From positions 1 through 34,269 of the forward strand of contig JASHSU010000061.1 of NCBI GenBank assembly GCA_030038605.1: a stretch of 34,269 nt of DNA, in the 5' to 3' direction. The translations under genes were made by a program, and so were the position numbers. The notes beneath the pieces were generated by a model, which had not been told where the DNA came from, searched no databases, and was given only the letters and a program-made list of their open reading frames with translations. Of the stretch, positions 24,532 through 34,269 are shown piece after piece. How positions within the stretch are numbered: the stretch's first letter is position 1; each line of letters opens with the position of its first letter. The DNA comes from Thermoplasmata archaeon. Lineage in GTDB: Archaea; Thermoplasmatota; Thermoplasmata; Lutacidiplasmatales; UBA184.

Positions 24532-24611
24532 CCTCGGGCCGTCCGTGGGCGATGAGGCAGGACCGTCCCCGGTCGAGCAATCCTTTTCCTTCGGGGACCC
24601 TCGGGACGACG

Positions 24612-25454
24612 GTGCCGCCCCGATTCATCGACCGGGTCGACCGGATTCTGAAGGCCCGGAACTCGCTCCTGTGTGTCGGGCTCGACCCCGACCCGGCCCT
24701 GTTGCCCAAACCCCTCCGCTCGCTGCCGTTGGCCCGTCGCCTCGACCGCTTTCTCGACGGAGTCGTCGCCGCGACGTTGCCGCACGCCGCCGCCTACAAG
24801 ATGCAGCTCGGATTCTACCTGCCGTACGGGGAGGCGGGGATCCGGTCGCTGGCCCGTATCGTTCGGACGATCGGTCCGTCCCGGCTCAAGATCCTGGACC
24901 TGAAGGCGAACGACATCCCGAACACCATCCGACTGTTCGGGGACGGCGCGTTCCGTACCCTCGGGTTTGACGCGATCACCGTCACCCCGTGGCTGGGCTG
25001 GGAGACCCTCGAACCGTTCCACGCGGACCCGGCGCATGGCGTCTTCGTCGTGGCCCACTCGTCCAACCCGGGCGCGGTGGACTTCCAGGAGATCCCCACG
25101 CCCCGGGGGCCGCTCTGGCTGGCGATCGTCGGCGAGGTGCGTCGCCTCGCGCATGCGCATGGCAACGTCGGGGCGGTCGTAGGCGCCACCTACTCGGACG
25201 CTTTCCGCCTCGCGCGCTCGACGCTCGGAAACCGCGTGCCGCTGCTGGTCCCGGGGATCGGCGCCCAAGGCGGGGCCCTGGCGACCGTGGTGCGCGACGG
25301 GGTCGATGCGGACGGTCGGGCGCTCCTCGTCAACGCGTCGCGGAGCATCATCTTCGCCTCCAACGGGAAGGACTGGAAGAAGGCGGCCGGCGCGGAGGCC
25401 GAGCGCCTCTCGACGCAGATCAACCAGCTGCGATCAGGTCTGCGTACAGGTTGA
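24612..25454 (+). CDS. pyrF: Orotidine 5'-phosphate decarboxylase, type 2
   Basis: This 280-residue OMP decarboxylase makes UMP in pyrimidine synthesis. It is of the longer, type-2 class: LCVGLDPDP at the first strand (about 15-23), YKMQLGFY (about 61), the catalytic DLKANDIPNT (about 96-105), PWLGWE, AHSSNPG, LVPGIGAQGG (about 213) and NASRSIIFAS (about 240). The DxKxxDI set is intact. The GTG at 24612 lies 24 nt after a weak CCTTTTCC box; the frame upstream is antisense to rpa and not homologous. The last 35 nt overlap the 3' end of the convergent glycosyltransferase. Confidence 0.93.
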   Translation: MPPRFIDRVDRILKARNSLLCVGLDPDPALLPKPLRSLPLARRLDRFLDGVVAATLPHAAAYKMQLGFYLPYGEAGIRSLARIVRTIGPSRLKILDLKANDIPNTIRLFGDGAFRTLGFDAITVTPWLGWETLEPFHADPAHGVFVVAHSSNPGAVDFQEIPTPRGPLWLAIVGEVRRLAHAHGNVGAVVGATYSDAFRLARSTLGNRVPLLVPGIGAQGGALATVVRDGVDADGRALLVNASRSIIFASNGKDWKKAAGAEAERLSTQINQLRSGLRTG

Positions 25455-26553
25455 GCAGCTGGCCCACGACCGTGCCGACGCCGTAGCGCAGCTCGGCGCG
25501 CCGGCGGCCGGCGGCGCCCATCCGCCGGGCCAGGGCGGGGTCGTCCAGCAGGGTCCGGGTCTTGGCGGCGACGTCGTCCGCGATCAGCGGTTCGGCGAGC
25601 AGTCCCTCCACGCCGGGCGTGATCACCTCACGGACGCCGGGCATGTCGGCCGTGACGACCGGTAGACCGGCGGCCATCGCCTCCGCGACCGCGAGTCCGA
25701 ACCCCTCCAGGCGGTTCTCGGACGGGAACACGAAGACGTCCCCGAGCGCGAGGTACCGGGGCAGGTCGTCGTCCGACACGCGCGGGCAGAACCGGACCCG
25801 GTCTTCGAGGTCCATCCGACGGGCACGGCTCTGCAGGCCGGGCAGGCGCGGGCCAGCACCGATGACGACGAGCACCACGTCCTTCGGTAGCGCGGCCAGA
25901 GCGTCCAGGAGAACATCGACGCCCTTGTGCGGCACCAGTCGGCCCGTGAACACGAGGACGCGATGGCCGTCCAGCCCGAGTTGCTCGCGCAGGGGCCCCG
26001 GGTCGAGGCCCGGTCGGAACCGGTCCAGGTCGACCACGGACGGAATGACCGCGAGCTCCCGTCCGCGCAAACCGGCGGAGGTGCTACCGTAGCTTCGGGT
26101 GTGGACGATGACCCGATCGACCCGGCGCAGGGTGGGCGGCAGGAAGACCCGCTGATACAGCCGGGCGACGGCCCGACCGGCGAACCCGGGCAGGTCGAGG
26201 TCGCAGTGGTAGGTGAGACAGACCGGCGTCCGGCGCGGTCCCACGCCCCGGGTGGCGAAGAACGACGTGAGCGGGGGCGGGTAGTGCATGTGGAAGATGT
26301 CCCCCGGCGTCGCGCGGGCGGTCGACCGGGTACCGTAGTCGATCGGTGTGTTGAAGATCGTGGCGAGGGTCGCCGTCCGAACGATCCGATACCCTTCGAA
26401 CGTTTCCTCGACCGGAAGTCCGCGTCGATAGCGCGACGTGAGGACGGTGACCTCGTGTCCCTGCCGGACGAATTCGCGGACGAGCGTGCGGACGTGGGAC
26501 TCCACCCCGCCGGTGTGGGGGTAGAAGAAGGGTGAGACCTGGACGATCCTCAC
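25420..26553 (-). CDS. GT4-family glycosyltransferase
   Basis: This 377-residue GT-B glycosyltransferase begins MRIVQVSPFFYPHTGGVE, the usual start of the GT4 acceptor domain. The C-terminal half has VFTGRLVPHKGVDVLLDAL (about 193-211) and the nucleotide-sugar E-x7-E motif, EGFGLAVAE, at about 279-287. A role in protein or lipid glycosylation, or in exopolysaccharide, is likely; sugar and acceptor are not predictable. The GTG start at 26553 is 6 nt after the pdxS stop, so it is probably co-transcribed with it despite the unrelated job. The 3' end overlaps pyrF by 35 nt. Confidence 0.93.
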   Translation of the reverse strand: MRIVQVSPFFYPHTGGVESHVRTLVREFVRQGHEVTVLTSRYRRGLPVEETFEGYRIVRTATLATIFNTPIDYGTRSTARATPGDIFHMHYPPPLTSFFATRGVGPRRTPVCLTYHCDLDLPGFAGRAVARLYQRVFLPPTLRRVDRVIVHTRSYGSTSAGLRGRELAVIPSVVDLDRFRPGLDPGPLREQLGLDGHRVLVFTGRLVPHKGVDVLLDALAALPKDVVLVVIGAGPRLPGLQSRARRMDLEDRVRFCPRVSDDDLPRYLALGDVFVFPSENRLEGFGLAVAEAMAAGLPVVTADMPGVREVITPGVEGLLAEPLIADDVAAKTRTLLDDPALARRMGAAGRRRAELRYGVGTVVGQLLNLYADLIAAG

Positions 26554-26559
26554 GGCCGA

Positions 26560-27459
26560 TTAGGCCTCGGACGTCCCCCGCCGCAGCGCGGTCATGGGAC
26601 CGGACTCGCGTCCCTGGAGGAGCGCCTCCGGAGGTAGACCGTTCAAGTCCAGCCCCCGCATCGGTTCGCCCAAACCGGACGAGACACGGACCAGCACCTC
26701 GGGGTCGTCGTAGTGGAGCGACGCCTCGACGATCGCGCGAGCGACCTTCATCGGGTGCTCGGCCTTGAAGATCCCGCTGCCGACGAACACGCCGTCGACC
26801 CCGAGTAAGCGGCACAGGGCCGCGTCCGCGGGCGTCGCGATCCCGCCCGCGGCGAAATTGACGACCGGTAGCCGTTTCAGCGAGCGGACCTCGTTGCAGA
26901 CGGTCTCGGAGACACGCTCCTTCTTCGCCCAGGCCCCCACGTCCTTCTTCGGCATGGCGACCAGCTCCTCGACCTCCGAGCGGATCTGGCGGATGTGCCG
27001 GACCGCCTCGACGACGTTGCCGGTCCCCGCCTCACCCTTCGTACGGACCATCGCCGCGCCCTCATCGATGCGGCGCAGGGCCTCGCCTAGGTTGCGGGCC
27101 CCGCAGACGAACGGGACCTTGAAGGCGCTCTTGTCGACGTGGGCGAACGGGTCGGCCGGTGTCAAGACCTCGGACTCGTCGATCATGTCGACGTTGAGCG
27201 CTTCCAGGATGCGGGCCTCGGCCGTGTGACCGATCCGGCACTTGGCCATGACCGGGATGGAGACGCGGTCCTCGATCTCCCGGACCTTCACAGGGTCGGC
27301 CATCCGCGCAACACCACCGGCCGCCCGGATATCCGCCGGGACGCGCTCGAGGGCCATGACGGCCACGGCGCCCGCTTCCTCCGCGATCGACGCCTGGTCG
27401 GCGGTCGTCACGTCCATGATGACCCCGCCCTGCTGCATGCGCGCGAAGCCGCGCTTCAC
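26560..27459 (-). CDS. pdxS: PdxS, pyridoxal 5'-phosphate synthase subunit (5' end uncertain)
   Basis: PdxS builds PLP from ribose 5-phosphate, glyceraldehyde 3-phosphate and ammonia from PdxT. Visible motifs are GGVIMDVT with the active aspartate, [30 protein letters not shown] with the first catalytic lysine, [24 protein letters not shown] and [10 protein letters not shown] with the second lysine. The coordinates begin at GTG 27459, the first ordinary start codon, giving 299 residues. That GTG is the valine in LVKRGFA: the same frame upstream encodes [12 protein letters not shown], which fits the conserved family N-terminus (LRxGTELxKRGF), so the true start is upstream, between about 27486 and 27512, at a non-standard codon. 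pdxT is not adjacent; a glycosyltransferase follows. Confidence 0.93.
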   Translation of the reverse strand: MKRGFARMQQGGVIMDVTTADQASIAEEAGAVAVMALERVPADIRAAGGVARMADPVKVREIEDRVSIPVMAKCRIGHTAEARILEALNVDMIDESEVLTPADPFAHVDKSAFKVPFVCGARNLGEALRRIDEGAAMVRTKGEAGTGNVVEAVRHIRQIRSEVEELVAMPKKDVGAWAKKERVSETVCNEVRSLKRLPVVNFAAGGIATPADAALCRLLGVDGVFVGSGIFKAEHPMKVARAIVEASLHYDDPEVLVRVSSGLGEPMRGLDLNGLPPEALLQGRESGPMTALRRGTSEA

Positions 27460-27534
27460 CAGCTCGGTGCCGAAGCGCAGTTTTGAGATCGGGTCCGCCG
27501 TAACGTTCCCCCCGGCGCCGGTAGGCGTCGTGAC

Positions 27535-27546
27535 GGTATAATAGAA
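27535..27546 (-). promoter_or_regulatory. TATA-like box for pdxS
   Basis: TTCTATTATACC on the minus strand, centred near 27539, predicts a transcript start near 27510-27514. That is only a few bases before the codons GTT (27504-27502) and ACG (27501-27499), which are in the pdxS frame. Confidence 0.5.
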
Positions 27547-27560
27547 CGGCGGGCGGGCGG

Positions 27561-27570
27561 GTCGTTAAAT
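27561..27570 (+). promoter_or_regulatory. TATA-like box for the thi operon
   Basis: GTCGTTAAAT, with GTTAAAT at 27564-27570, follows a GC-rich possible BRE. A start 24-28 nt downstream would fall at about 27591-27595, inside or at the P1 stem of the riboswitch, so the aptamer would begin at the very 5' end of the RNA. Confidence 0.45.
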
Positions 27571-27586
27571 GTCCAACCGGCTTCGT

Positions 27587-27686
27587 TCGCTCGCAGGGGG
27601 AGCTGGAACGGCTGAGAGGACGAGGGCAACCTCGTCGACCCCAGGAACCTGCACGGGATAATGCCCGCGAAGGGAACGCGATGCGA
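27587..27686 (+). promoter_or_regulatory. TPP riboswitch aptamer (THI element)
   Basis: The thiamine-pyrophosphate aptamer is recognisable by eye. P1 can form between 27587-27594 (TCGCTCGC) and 27678-27686, with one bulged U at 27682. P2 pairs the G-run at 27596-27600 with CCCC 27639-27642. P3 is AGCT (27601-27604) with GGCT (27610-27613), overlapping the diagnostic CTGAGA at 27612-27617. An optional P3a, GACGAGG/CCTCGTC with a GCAA tetraloop, spans 27619-27636. GGAACCTG (27644-27651), the CGGGATAATGCCCG P5 hairpin (27654-27667) and AAGGGA (27670-27675) complete the consensus. It is 36 nt before thiB, in the expected position for thiamine uptake genes. Confidence 0.95.
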
Positions 27687-27698
27687 CACGTAAGGCGA

Positions 27699-27721
27699 CT
27701 CTCCGCCGGTCCTGCGGAGGG
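27699..27721 (+). promoter_or_regulatory. Shine-Dalgarno-masking hairpin, riboswitch expression platform
   Basis: CTCTCCGC (27699-27706) can pair with GCGGAGGG (27714-27721) around a 7-nt loop, with one U-G pair. The 3' strand contains the ribosome-binding GGAGGG and ends one base before the thiB ATG. A weaker competing hairpin GGCG (27694-27697)/CGCC (27704-27707) would free it. This supports translational OFF control by TPP; which fold follows ligand binding is inferred. Confidence 0.7.
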
Positions 27722-28879
27722 ATGACCTCAGGACCCCCCACCGACCCACCCCGTCGGCGGCTCCGCGGACCCGGGAGGGCCCGGCGGCTGTTGCTCGTGA
27801 TCGTCGCTGTCGTGGTCGTGCTCGTGGCGGGCCTCGCGGTCTACACGCTCACGACCGAGGAGACCCCGACGCTGGTGATCTACACCTATCCGAGCCTGTT
27901 CGGCGGGTCGGACTGCGGGGCGACCAACTGGTCGACGGTCTTCGGGAGCTTCGAGTCGGCGCACCACATCCACATCGACGTCGAGTGTCCGGCCGGCACG
28001 CTGGCCAGCACACTACTCGCCCAGCAGAACGCCCCCGTGGCCGACCTGGTCATCGGCCTCGACGAGCTGACCGCCCCGGCGGCGGACGCGGACCATCTGC
28101 TGATACCGTACGCACCCCCGGAGCTCGCGCAGGTCTCCCCGACCCTGGTGGCGGAGCTGTCGCCGGACGACGCCGTCGTGCCCTACGAGTGGGGATTCCT
28201 CGGCATCGACTACAACAGTTCGTTCCTGAACGCGACCGACGGCGCGGTCGCCCACGCCACGTTCCCCGATTTCGTCGCCAACAGCTCGTGGGCCCGGCAA
28301 TTGCTCATCGAAGACCCTTCGGTCGACATCACCGGCGAGGAGTTTCTGGTCTGGGAGATCGAGTACTACGAGCACGTCCTGCACGAACCGTGGCAGGGGT
28401 TCTGGTCGTCGGTCCTCCCCAACCTCCCGCCGCCGGCGACCGACTGGGGCACCGCGTTCGGGGAGTTCACGAGCCCGACGCACAACCCGCAGATGGTCGT
28501 CTCCTACACGACCGACCCCGCCTACGCGGCGGCGTATGGGCAGGCCGGCGCGTACAACTCTACCGTCTCCTGGTGGAACGGGACCGCGTACGGCTGGCGC
28601 ACGATCTATGGCATCGGCATCGTTGCCGGGACGCACCACCTCGCGCTGGACGAAGCGTTCGAGAACTGGTTCCTCGGCGGCACGGTGCAGTCCCTCATCC
28701 CGCTCAACGAATGGGAGTACCCGGCGAACGGGACGATCCCGCTGCCCTCGGTCTATGACGCGGCGATCAACCCGGCGACGGTCACGCCGCTCAACGCGGA
28801 CGTGACGCCGAGCCAGGTCGCCGGCAACCTGACGGGGTGGGTCGACACGTGGCTCACGCTGGCGACCGGCGCCGGATGA
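27722..28879 (+). CDS. thiB: Thiamine ABC transporter, substrate-binding protein
   Basis: This 385-residue extracellular solute-binding protein of the ThiB type captures thiamine or its phosphates. A basic N-terminus and a strong membrane anchor (about 22-43) precede the mature start LVIYTYPSLFGG. There is no lipobox cysteine, so it is likely held by the helix. Two cysteines (in GGSDCGATNW and DVECPAG) could form a disulfide. Typical segments are DLVIGLDEL (about 103-111), VPYEWGFLGIDYN (about 156-168) and WGTAFGEF. It is the first gene after the TPP riboswitch; the ATG at 27722 sits directly after the masked GGAGGG. Its stop overlaps thiP (ATGA). Confidence 0.9.
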   Translation: MTSGPPTDPPRRRLRGPGRARRLLLVIVAVVVVLVAGLAVYTLTTEETPTLVIYTYPSLFGGSDCGATNWSTVFGSFESAHHIHIDVECPAGTLASTLLAQQNAPVADLVIGLDELTAPAADADHLLIPYAPPELAQVSPTLVAELSPDDAVVPYEWGFLGIDYNSSFLNATDGAVAHATFPDFVANSSWARQLLIEDPSVDITGEEFLVWEIEYYEHVLHEPWQGFWSSVLPNLPPPATDWGTAFGEFTSPTHNPQMVVSYTTDPAYAAAYGQAGAYNSTVSWWNGTAYGWRTIYGIGIVAGTHHLALDEAFENWFLGGTVQSLIPLNEWEYPANGTIPLPSVYDAAINPATVTPLNADVTPSQVAGNLTGWVDTWLTLATGAG

Positions 28880-30495
28880 GGACCGTCGCGCGCGACGCGC
28901 TGCCGGTCCTGCCGATCGTCGTCTTCGTCGTGCTGTTCGCCCTGCTCCCGGTCGCGGTCGTGTTCGTCACGGCCCTCGGGAACGCGGGCGGCTGGTCGGG
29001 CGTGACGTCGATCCTGGGCAGCCCGTTGAACCAGCGCGCGCTCGAGAACTCGCTCGTCCAGGGAGGGCTTTCGGCGGGGCTGGCGGTCGCGTTCGGGTAC
29101 CCGGCCGGGGTGTTCGTCGGTCGTTACACCTGGCCCGGCCGGGAGGTCGTTCGCTCCCTGCTGCTGGTCCCATTCCTCCTGCCGAGCCTGATCGTGGTCC
29201 TGGGGGTCGAGGACCTGTTCGGGGCGGGCGGCTGGGTCGTCGGGAGCCTCCCCGGCCTCGCCGTCGTCGGCCAGGGCCTTCCGGCGATCGTCGCGGCGAA
29301 CCTGGTCTTCAACGTGCCGCTGGTCGTCCTGCTGACCGCCGCGGGCACCGAAGGGGCCTCGGTGGAGCTCGAAGAGACCGTCCGGACCCTGGGCGGCGCT
29401 CCGGCCCGGGCCTATTGGGACGCCTGGGGCCGGCCGACCTGGGTCGGAGCGGCGGCGGGCGGATTCCTCACTTTCCTGTTCTCGGCGCTTTCGTTCGCGC
29501 CCCCGCTGTTGCTGTGCGGACCGCGCTGCTACACGGTCGAGGCCCGCATCTGGTCCCTGGACCAGATCCTCCTCTCACCGAACGAGGCCGGCGTCCTCGC
29601 CGCGGCGATGGTCGTAATCTTCCTGCTACCGGCCCTGGGCTATCTCGTCCTGGTCCGTCGGCTGGCTCGACCGACCGGGACTCGGGTCCGTCGCCCGCTG
29701 CCCTGGTCCGGTTCGCCCGTGGTCGTGGCGCTCGCCGTCGAGACGGCCACGGTCCTGTTGGCCGTCGTCGCCCTGCTCGGGGCCGTCCTGGCCCGGACAC
29801 TGCTCCCGACCGGTGGAGGCAGTGAGGGCTCCGCCTGGGACTTACTGTTCGGACCGGCGACGGCCCAGCGGCTCGGCGTCACCGTTCCCACGACGATCCT
29901 GAACACGTTCGTCTTTGCCACCGCAGCGGCCGGGATCGCGGTGGTCCTGGCCGTCCCCGCCGCCTACGCCGTGCTCCGGCGGCCGGCCCGGGGGCCCACC
30001 CTCGGGCTCGTTCTGTTCGTCCCCCTCCTGCTTTCGCCCGTCGTCCTGGCCCTCTCCCTGGCGACGTTCTGGCGACCTCTCCTCGGGGGGTCCGGGTCGG
30101 TCTGGGTGCTGGTGATCGTAAGTCAGGCCGTTCTCGCCCTGCCGTTCGCGCTCCAGAGTCTCGGACTCCCGCTCAGCTCGTTGACCGCCGCGGGTCGAGA
30201 GTCGGCGCAATCCCTCGGAGCCAGCCGGTTCGCCGCGTTCCTGGATGCCGACCTGCCCCGGGTCCGCGGCGGGCTGACCACCGCCGCGTTGTTCGCCTTC
30301 GCCCTCGGTCTCGGCGAGTTCACCGCGACGTACTTCCTCGTCACCCCACGGTTCACGACGGTCCCGGTGGCGCTGTACGGGTTGATCGGGGCCCGACAGT
30401 TCGCCGCGGCGGACGCGGCCGCCGGCTTGCTGCTGCTGCTCAGCGTCGCGGTGTTCCTCGCCCTCACGGTCGGAGGTCGGCGTGTCGAGCTCTGA
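28876..30495 (+). CDS. thiP: Thiamine ABC transporter, fused permease
   Basis: This 539-residue permease has about twelve membrane segments and two BPD-type transport domains. Each has an EAA loop that docks the ATPase: ETVRTLGGAPARAYWDAW (about 173-190) and AQSLGASRFAAFLDADLP (about 444-461). The duplicated layout is that of ThiP and the related iron permease FbpB; the riboswitch upstream decides for thiamine. The ATG at 28876 overlaps the thiB stop (ATGA), which I prefer to the earlier ATG at 28837 that would start inside thiB without a ribosome site. It overlaps thiQ by 14 nt. Confidence 0.92.
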   Translation: MRTVARDALPVLPIVVFVVLFALLPVAVVFVTALGNAGGWSGVTSILGSPLNQRALENSLVQGGLSAGLAVAFGYPAGVFVGRYTWPGREVVRSLLLVPFLLPSLIVVLGVEDLFGAGGWVVGSLPGLAVVGQGLPAIVAANLVFNVPLVVLLTAAGTEGASVELEETVRTLGGAPARAYWDAWGRPTWVGAAAGGFLTFLFSALSFAPPLLLCGPRCYTVEARIWSLDQILLSPNEAGVLAAAMVVIFLLPALGYLVLVRRLARPTGTRVRRPLPWSGSPVVVALAVETATVLLAVVALLGAVLARTLLPTGGGSEGSAWDLLFGPATAQRLGVTVPTTILNTFVFATAAAGIAVVLAVPAAYAVLRRPARGPTLGLVLFVPLLLSPVVLALSLATFWRPLLGGSGSVWVLVIVSQAVLALPFALQSLGLPLSSLTAAGRESAQSLGASRFAAFLDADLPRVRGGLTTAALFAFALGLGEFTATYFLVTPRFTTVPVALYGLIGARQFAAADAAAGLLLLLSVAVFLALTVGGRRVEL

Positions 30496-31494
30496 TCCCG
30501 TGCTCCGGGTGGAGGGGCTCTCGGCGGCCTGGGGCCCCGCGCCGGTCCTCGACCGAGTCTCGTTCGACGTCGGACCGGGCGAGATGTTCGTCCTCCTGGG
30601 CCCGAACGGGAGCGGGAAGACGACGCTCCTCCGTTGCGTCGTCGGGCTCGAACGTCCGACCGGCGGTCGGGTGCGGTTGGACGGTGTCGACGTGCTCGGG
30701 CAGCCCGTTCACCGCCGGGGGATCGGGCTCATGTTGCAGGAGGCGGCCCTCTTCCCTCACCGGACGGTGGCCGAGAACATCGCCTACGCGCCGCTCCTCC
30801 AGCACCGGGGACGGACGGAGGTCGAGGAGGAGGTCGCTCGGCAGGTGGAGCTGGTCGGACTGACCGGATTCGAGGACCGACGGCCCGACCAGCTCTCGGG
30901 CGGGGAACGTCAGCGGGTCGCCCTCGCCCGCACCCTGGCGGCCCGGCCCCGGCTGGTCCTCCTCGACGAACCGTTCGCCGCGATCGACCCCGAGCGCAAG
31001 GCCGACCTGCGCGCGGAGTTTCGCCGAGTGCTCCGGGCCGCCGGCATCAGTTCCGTCCTCGTCACCCACGACCGGCCCGAAGGGCTGTTCCTCGGGGACC
31101 GGGTCGGCGTGCTGTTCGACGGTCGGCTGGAGCGCGTCGGCCCGCCGGCCGCCGTCTTTGAGGACCCCGGGACCGACCGGGTCGCCCGATTCCTGGGCTA
31201 CAATGTCGTGGATGGGCCCTCGGGCCCGGAGGCGGTCGACCCGCGGGACCTGCGGCTCGGCCCCCCGGCGTCCGGTGCGTGGGACGCTGAGGTGCTCGCG
31301 GCGGGTATCACGGGAGCGGAGCGACTGGTGCTCCTGCAGGGCTCGGCGGGGCGGCGATACGAGGCCCGGGGACCTCCGGCGGGCCCGCTGCCGCGGGTGG
31401 GCGAGCGGGTCGGGGTTCGTTGGGAGCGCTCGATCCGCCTGCGAGAGTCTCCCACGGCCAAAGAGGCCAAGAACGAGCCGGGATTGAACCCGGC

Positions 31495-31498
<4 letters not shown>
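30482..31498 (+). CDS. thiQ: Thiamine ABC transporter, ATP-binding protein
   Basis: This 338-residue ABC ATPase powers the importer. Walker A is GPNGSGKTTL (about 40-49), signature LSGGERQRVALARTL (about 138-152), Walker B LVLLDEP (about 159-165) and H-loop VTHDRPE (about 195-201). A C-terminal regulatory beta domain of about 100 residues (TOBE-like, with DPRDLRLGPP) makes it longer than bacterial ThiQ and like PotA/CysA-type ATPases. GTG 30482 is preceded at 4 nt by GGAGGT and overlaps thiP by 14 nt. The last codons form part of a hairpin just before the aconitase ATG, with which it overlaps by ATGA. Confidence 0.92.
31477..31494 (+). promoter_or_regulatory. 6-bp GC hairpin directly before the aconitase start codon
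   Basis: GCCGGG (31477-31482) and CCCGGC (31489-31494) form a perfect stem around the loop ATTGAA. The stem ends one base before the ATG at 31495 and lies inside the end of thiQ. There is no Shine-Dalgarno sequence here, so initiation probably depends on ribosomes that have translated thiQ and opened the stem. Confidence 0.45.
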
Positions 31499-34179
<2,681 letters not shown>

Positions 34180-34191
34180 GCGGTCCGCGGG

Positions 34192-34269
34192 CTACCGCTT
34201 CCGGCGGTCTCGAACCCTCGAGTTCCAGGCGGCGAGCGCCTCGACCCGACGGTACGTTTCCGTCCGGTC
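34192..34269 (-). CDS. Possible C-terminal end of a gene running off the window
   Basis: The minus strand is open from the window edge to a TAG at 34192-34194, giving 25 residues that end RRVEALAAWNSRVRDRRKR. The charged helical tail is plausible for a real protein, and it would be convergent with aconitase (12-nt gap). The stretch is too short to assign a family or to exclude chance. Confidence 0.35.
   Translation of the reverse strand, partial: DRTETYRRVEALAAWNSRVRDRRKR

Noticed and set aside
27722-28879. Iron- or other-substrate-binding protein instead of ThiB.
   Set aside because: Permease and binding protein are similar in iron (Fbp) systems, but the TPP riboswitch directly upstream makes thiamine far more likely.

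Overview
The window looks like a GC-rich archaeal chromosome segment. Archaeal markers are a ThiI C-terminus, a stand-alone Bud32 kinase, aIF1A, an RPA/RPAP3 single-strand-binding pair, an archaeal-type PdxS, a DUF35 protein paired with an archaeal thiolase, and AT-rich TATA-like boxes placed 24-29 nt before start codons with no room for a leader. A TPP riboswitch (known in archaea mainly from Thermoplasma relatives), aerobic-type acyl-CoA oxidation genes and high GC together suggest a mesophilic Thermoplasmatota lineage, such as one of the soil or sediment groups. That placement is inference; a marker-gene tree would decide it. No rRNA, tRNA, CRISPR array, transposase or prophage gene was seen.

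Layout. 1-1282: end of thiI, a membrane zinc-ribbon protein and a small unrecognised protein. 1340-6618: acyl-CoA metabolism, with thiolase, DUF35 protein and acyl-CoA ligase on + facing acyl-CoA dehydrogenase and enoyl-CoA hydratase on -. 6737-12332: MFS transporter, agmatinase and Bud32 on +, then Nnr, aIF1A and an amidohydrolase on -. 12422-15985 (+): PH-domain membrane protein, FixC-like ETF:quinone oxidoreductase, GNAT and an alpha/alpha-toroid protein. 15989-18909 (-): etfA, etfB and a second acyl-CoA dehydrogenase. 18970-21325 (+): LarB, a methyltransferase and a coiled-coil protein. 21356-24493 (-): membrane FKBP, RPAP3-like protein and RPA. 24612-25454 (+): pyrF. 25420-27459+ (-): glycosyltransferase and pdxS. 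27587-34179 (+): TPP riboswitch, thiB-thiP-thiQ and aconitase. 34192-end (-): a possible gene tail.

How the genes fit together. Acyl-CoA ligase activates acids; two acyl-CoA dehydrogenases pass electrons to ETF (EtfAB) and then to a FixC-type quinone oxidoreductase; the hydratase and thiolase supply later beta-oxidation steps. The 3-hydroxyacyl-CoA dehydrogenase and a FixX ferredoxin are not in the window. At the right end a TPP-sensing leader precedes a complete thiamine-type ABC importer whose last gene overlaps aconitase by ATGA, so a TCA-cycle enzyme may share its transcript. The divergent neighbour is pdxS (vitamin B6), which has no ordinary start codon where its conserved N-terminus begins.

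The most notable points are the riboswitch with a Shine-Dalgarno-masking hairpin touching the thiB start codon, the thi-aconitase operon, the startless pdxS N-terminus, and the recurring TATA-box/start-codon spacing that points to widespread leaderless transcripts.
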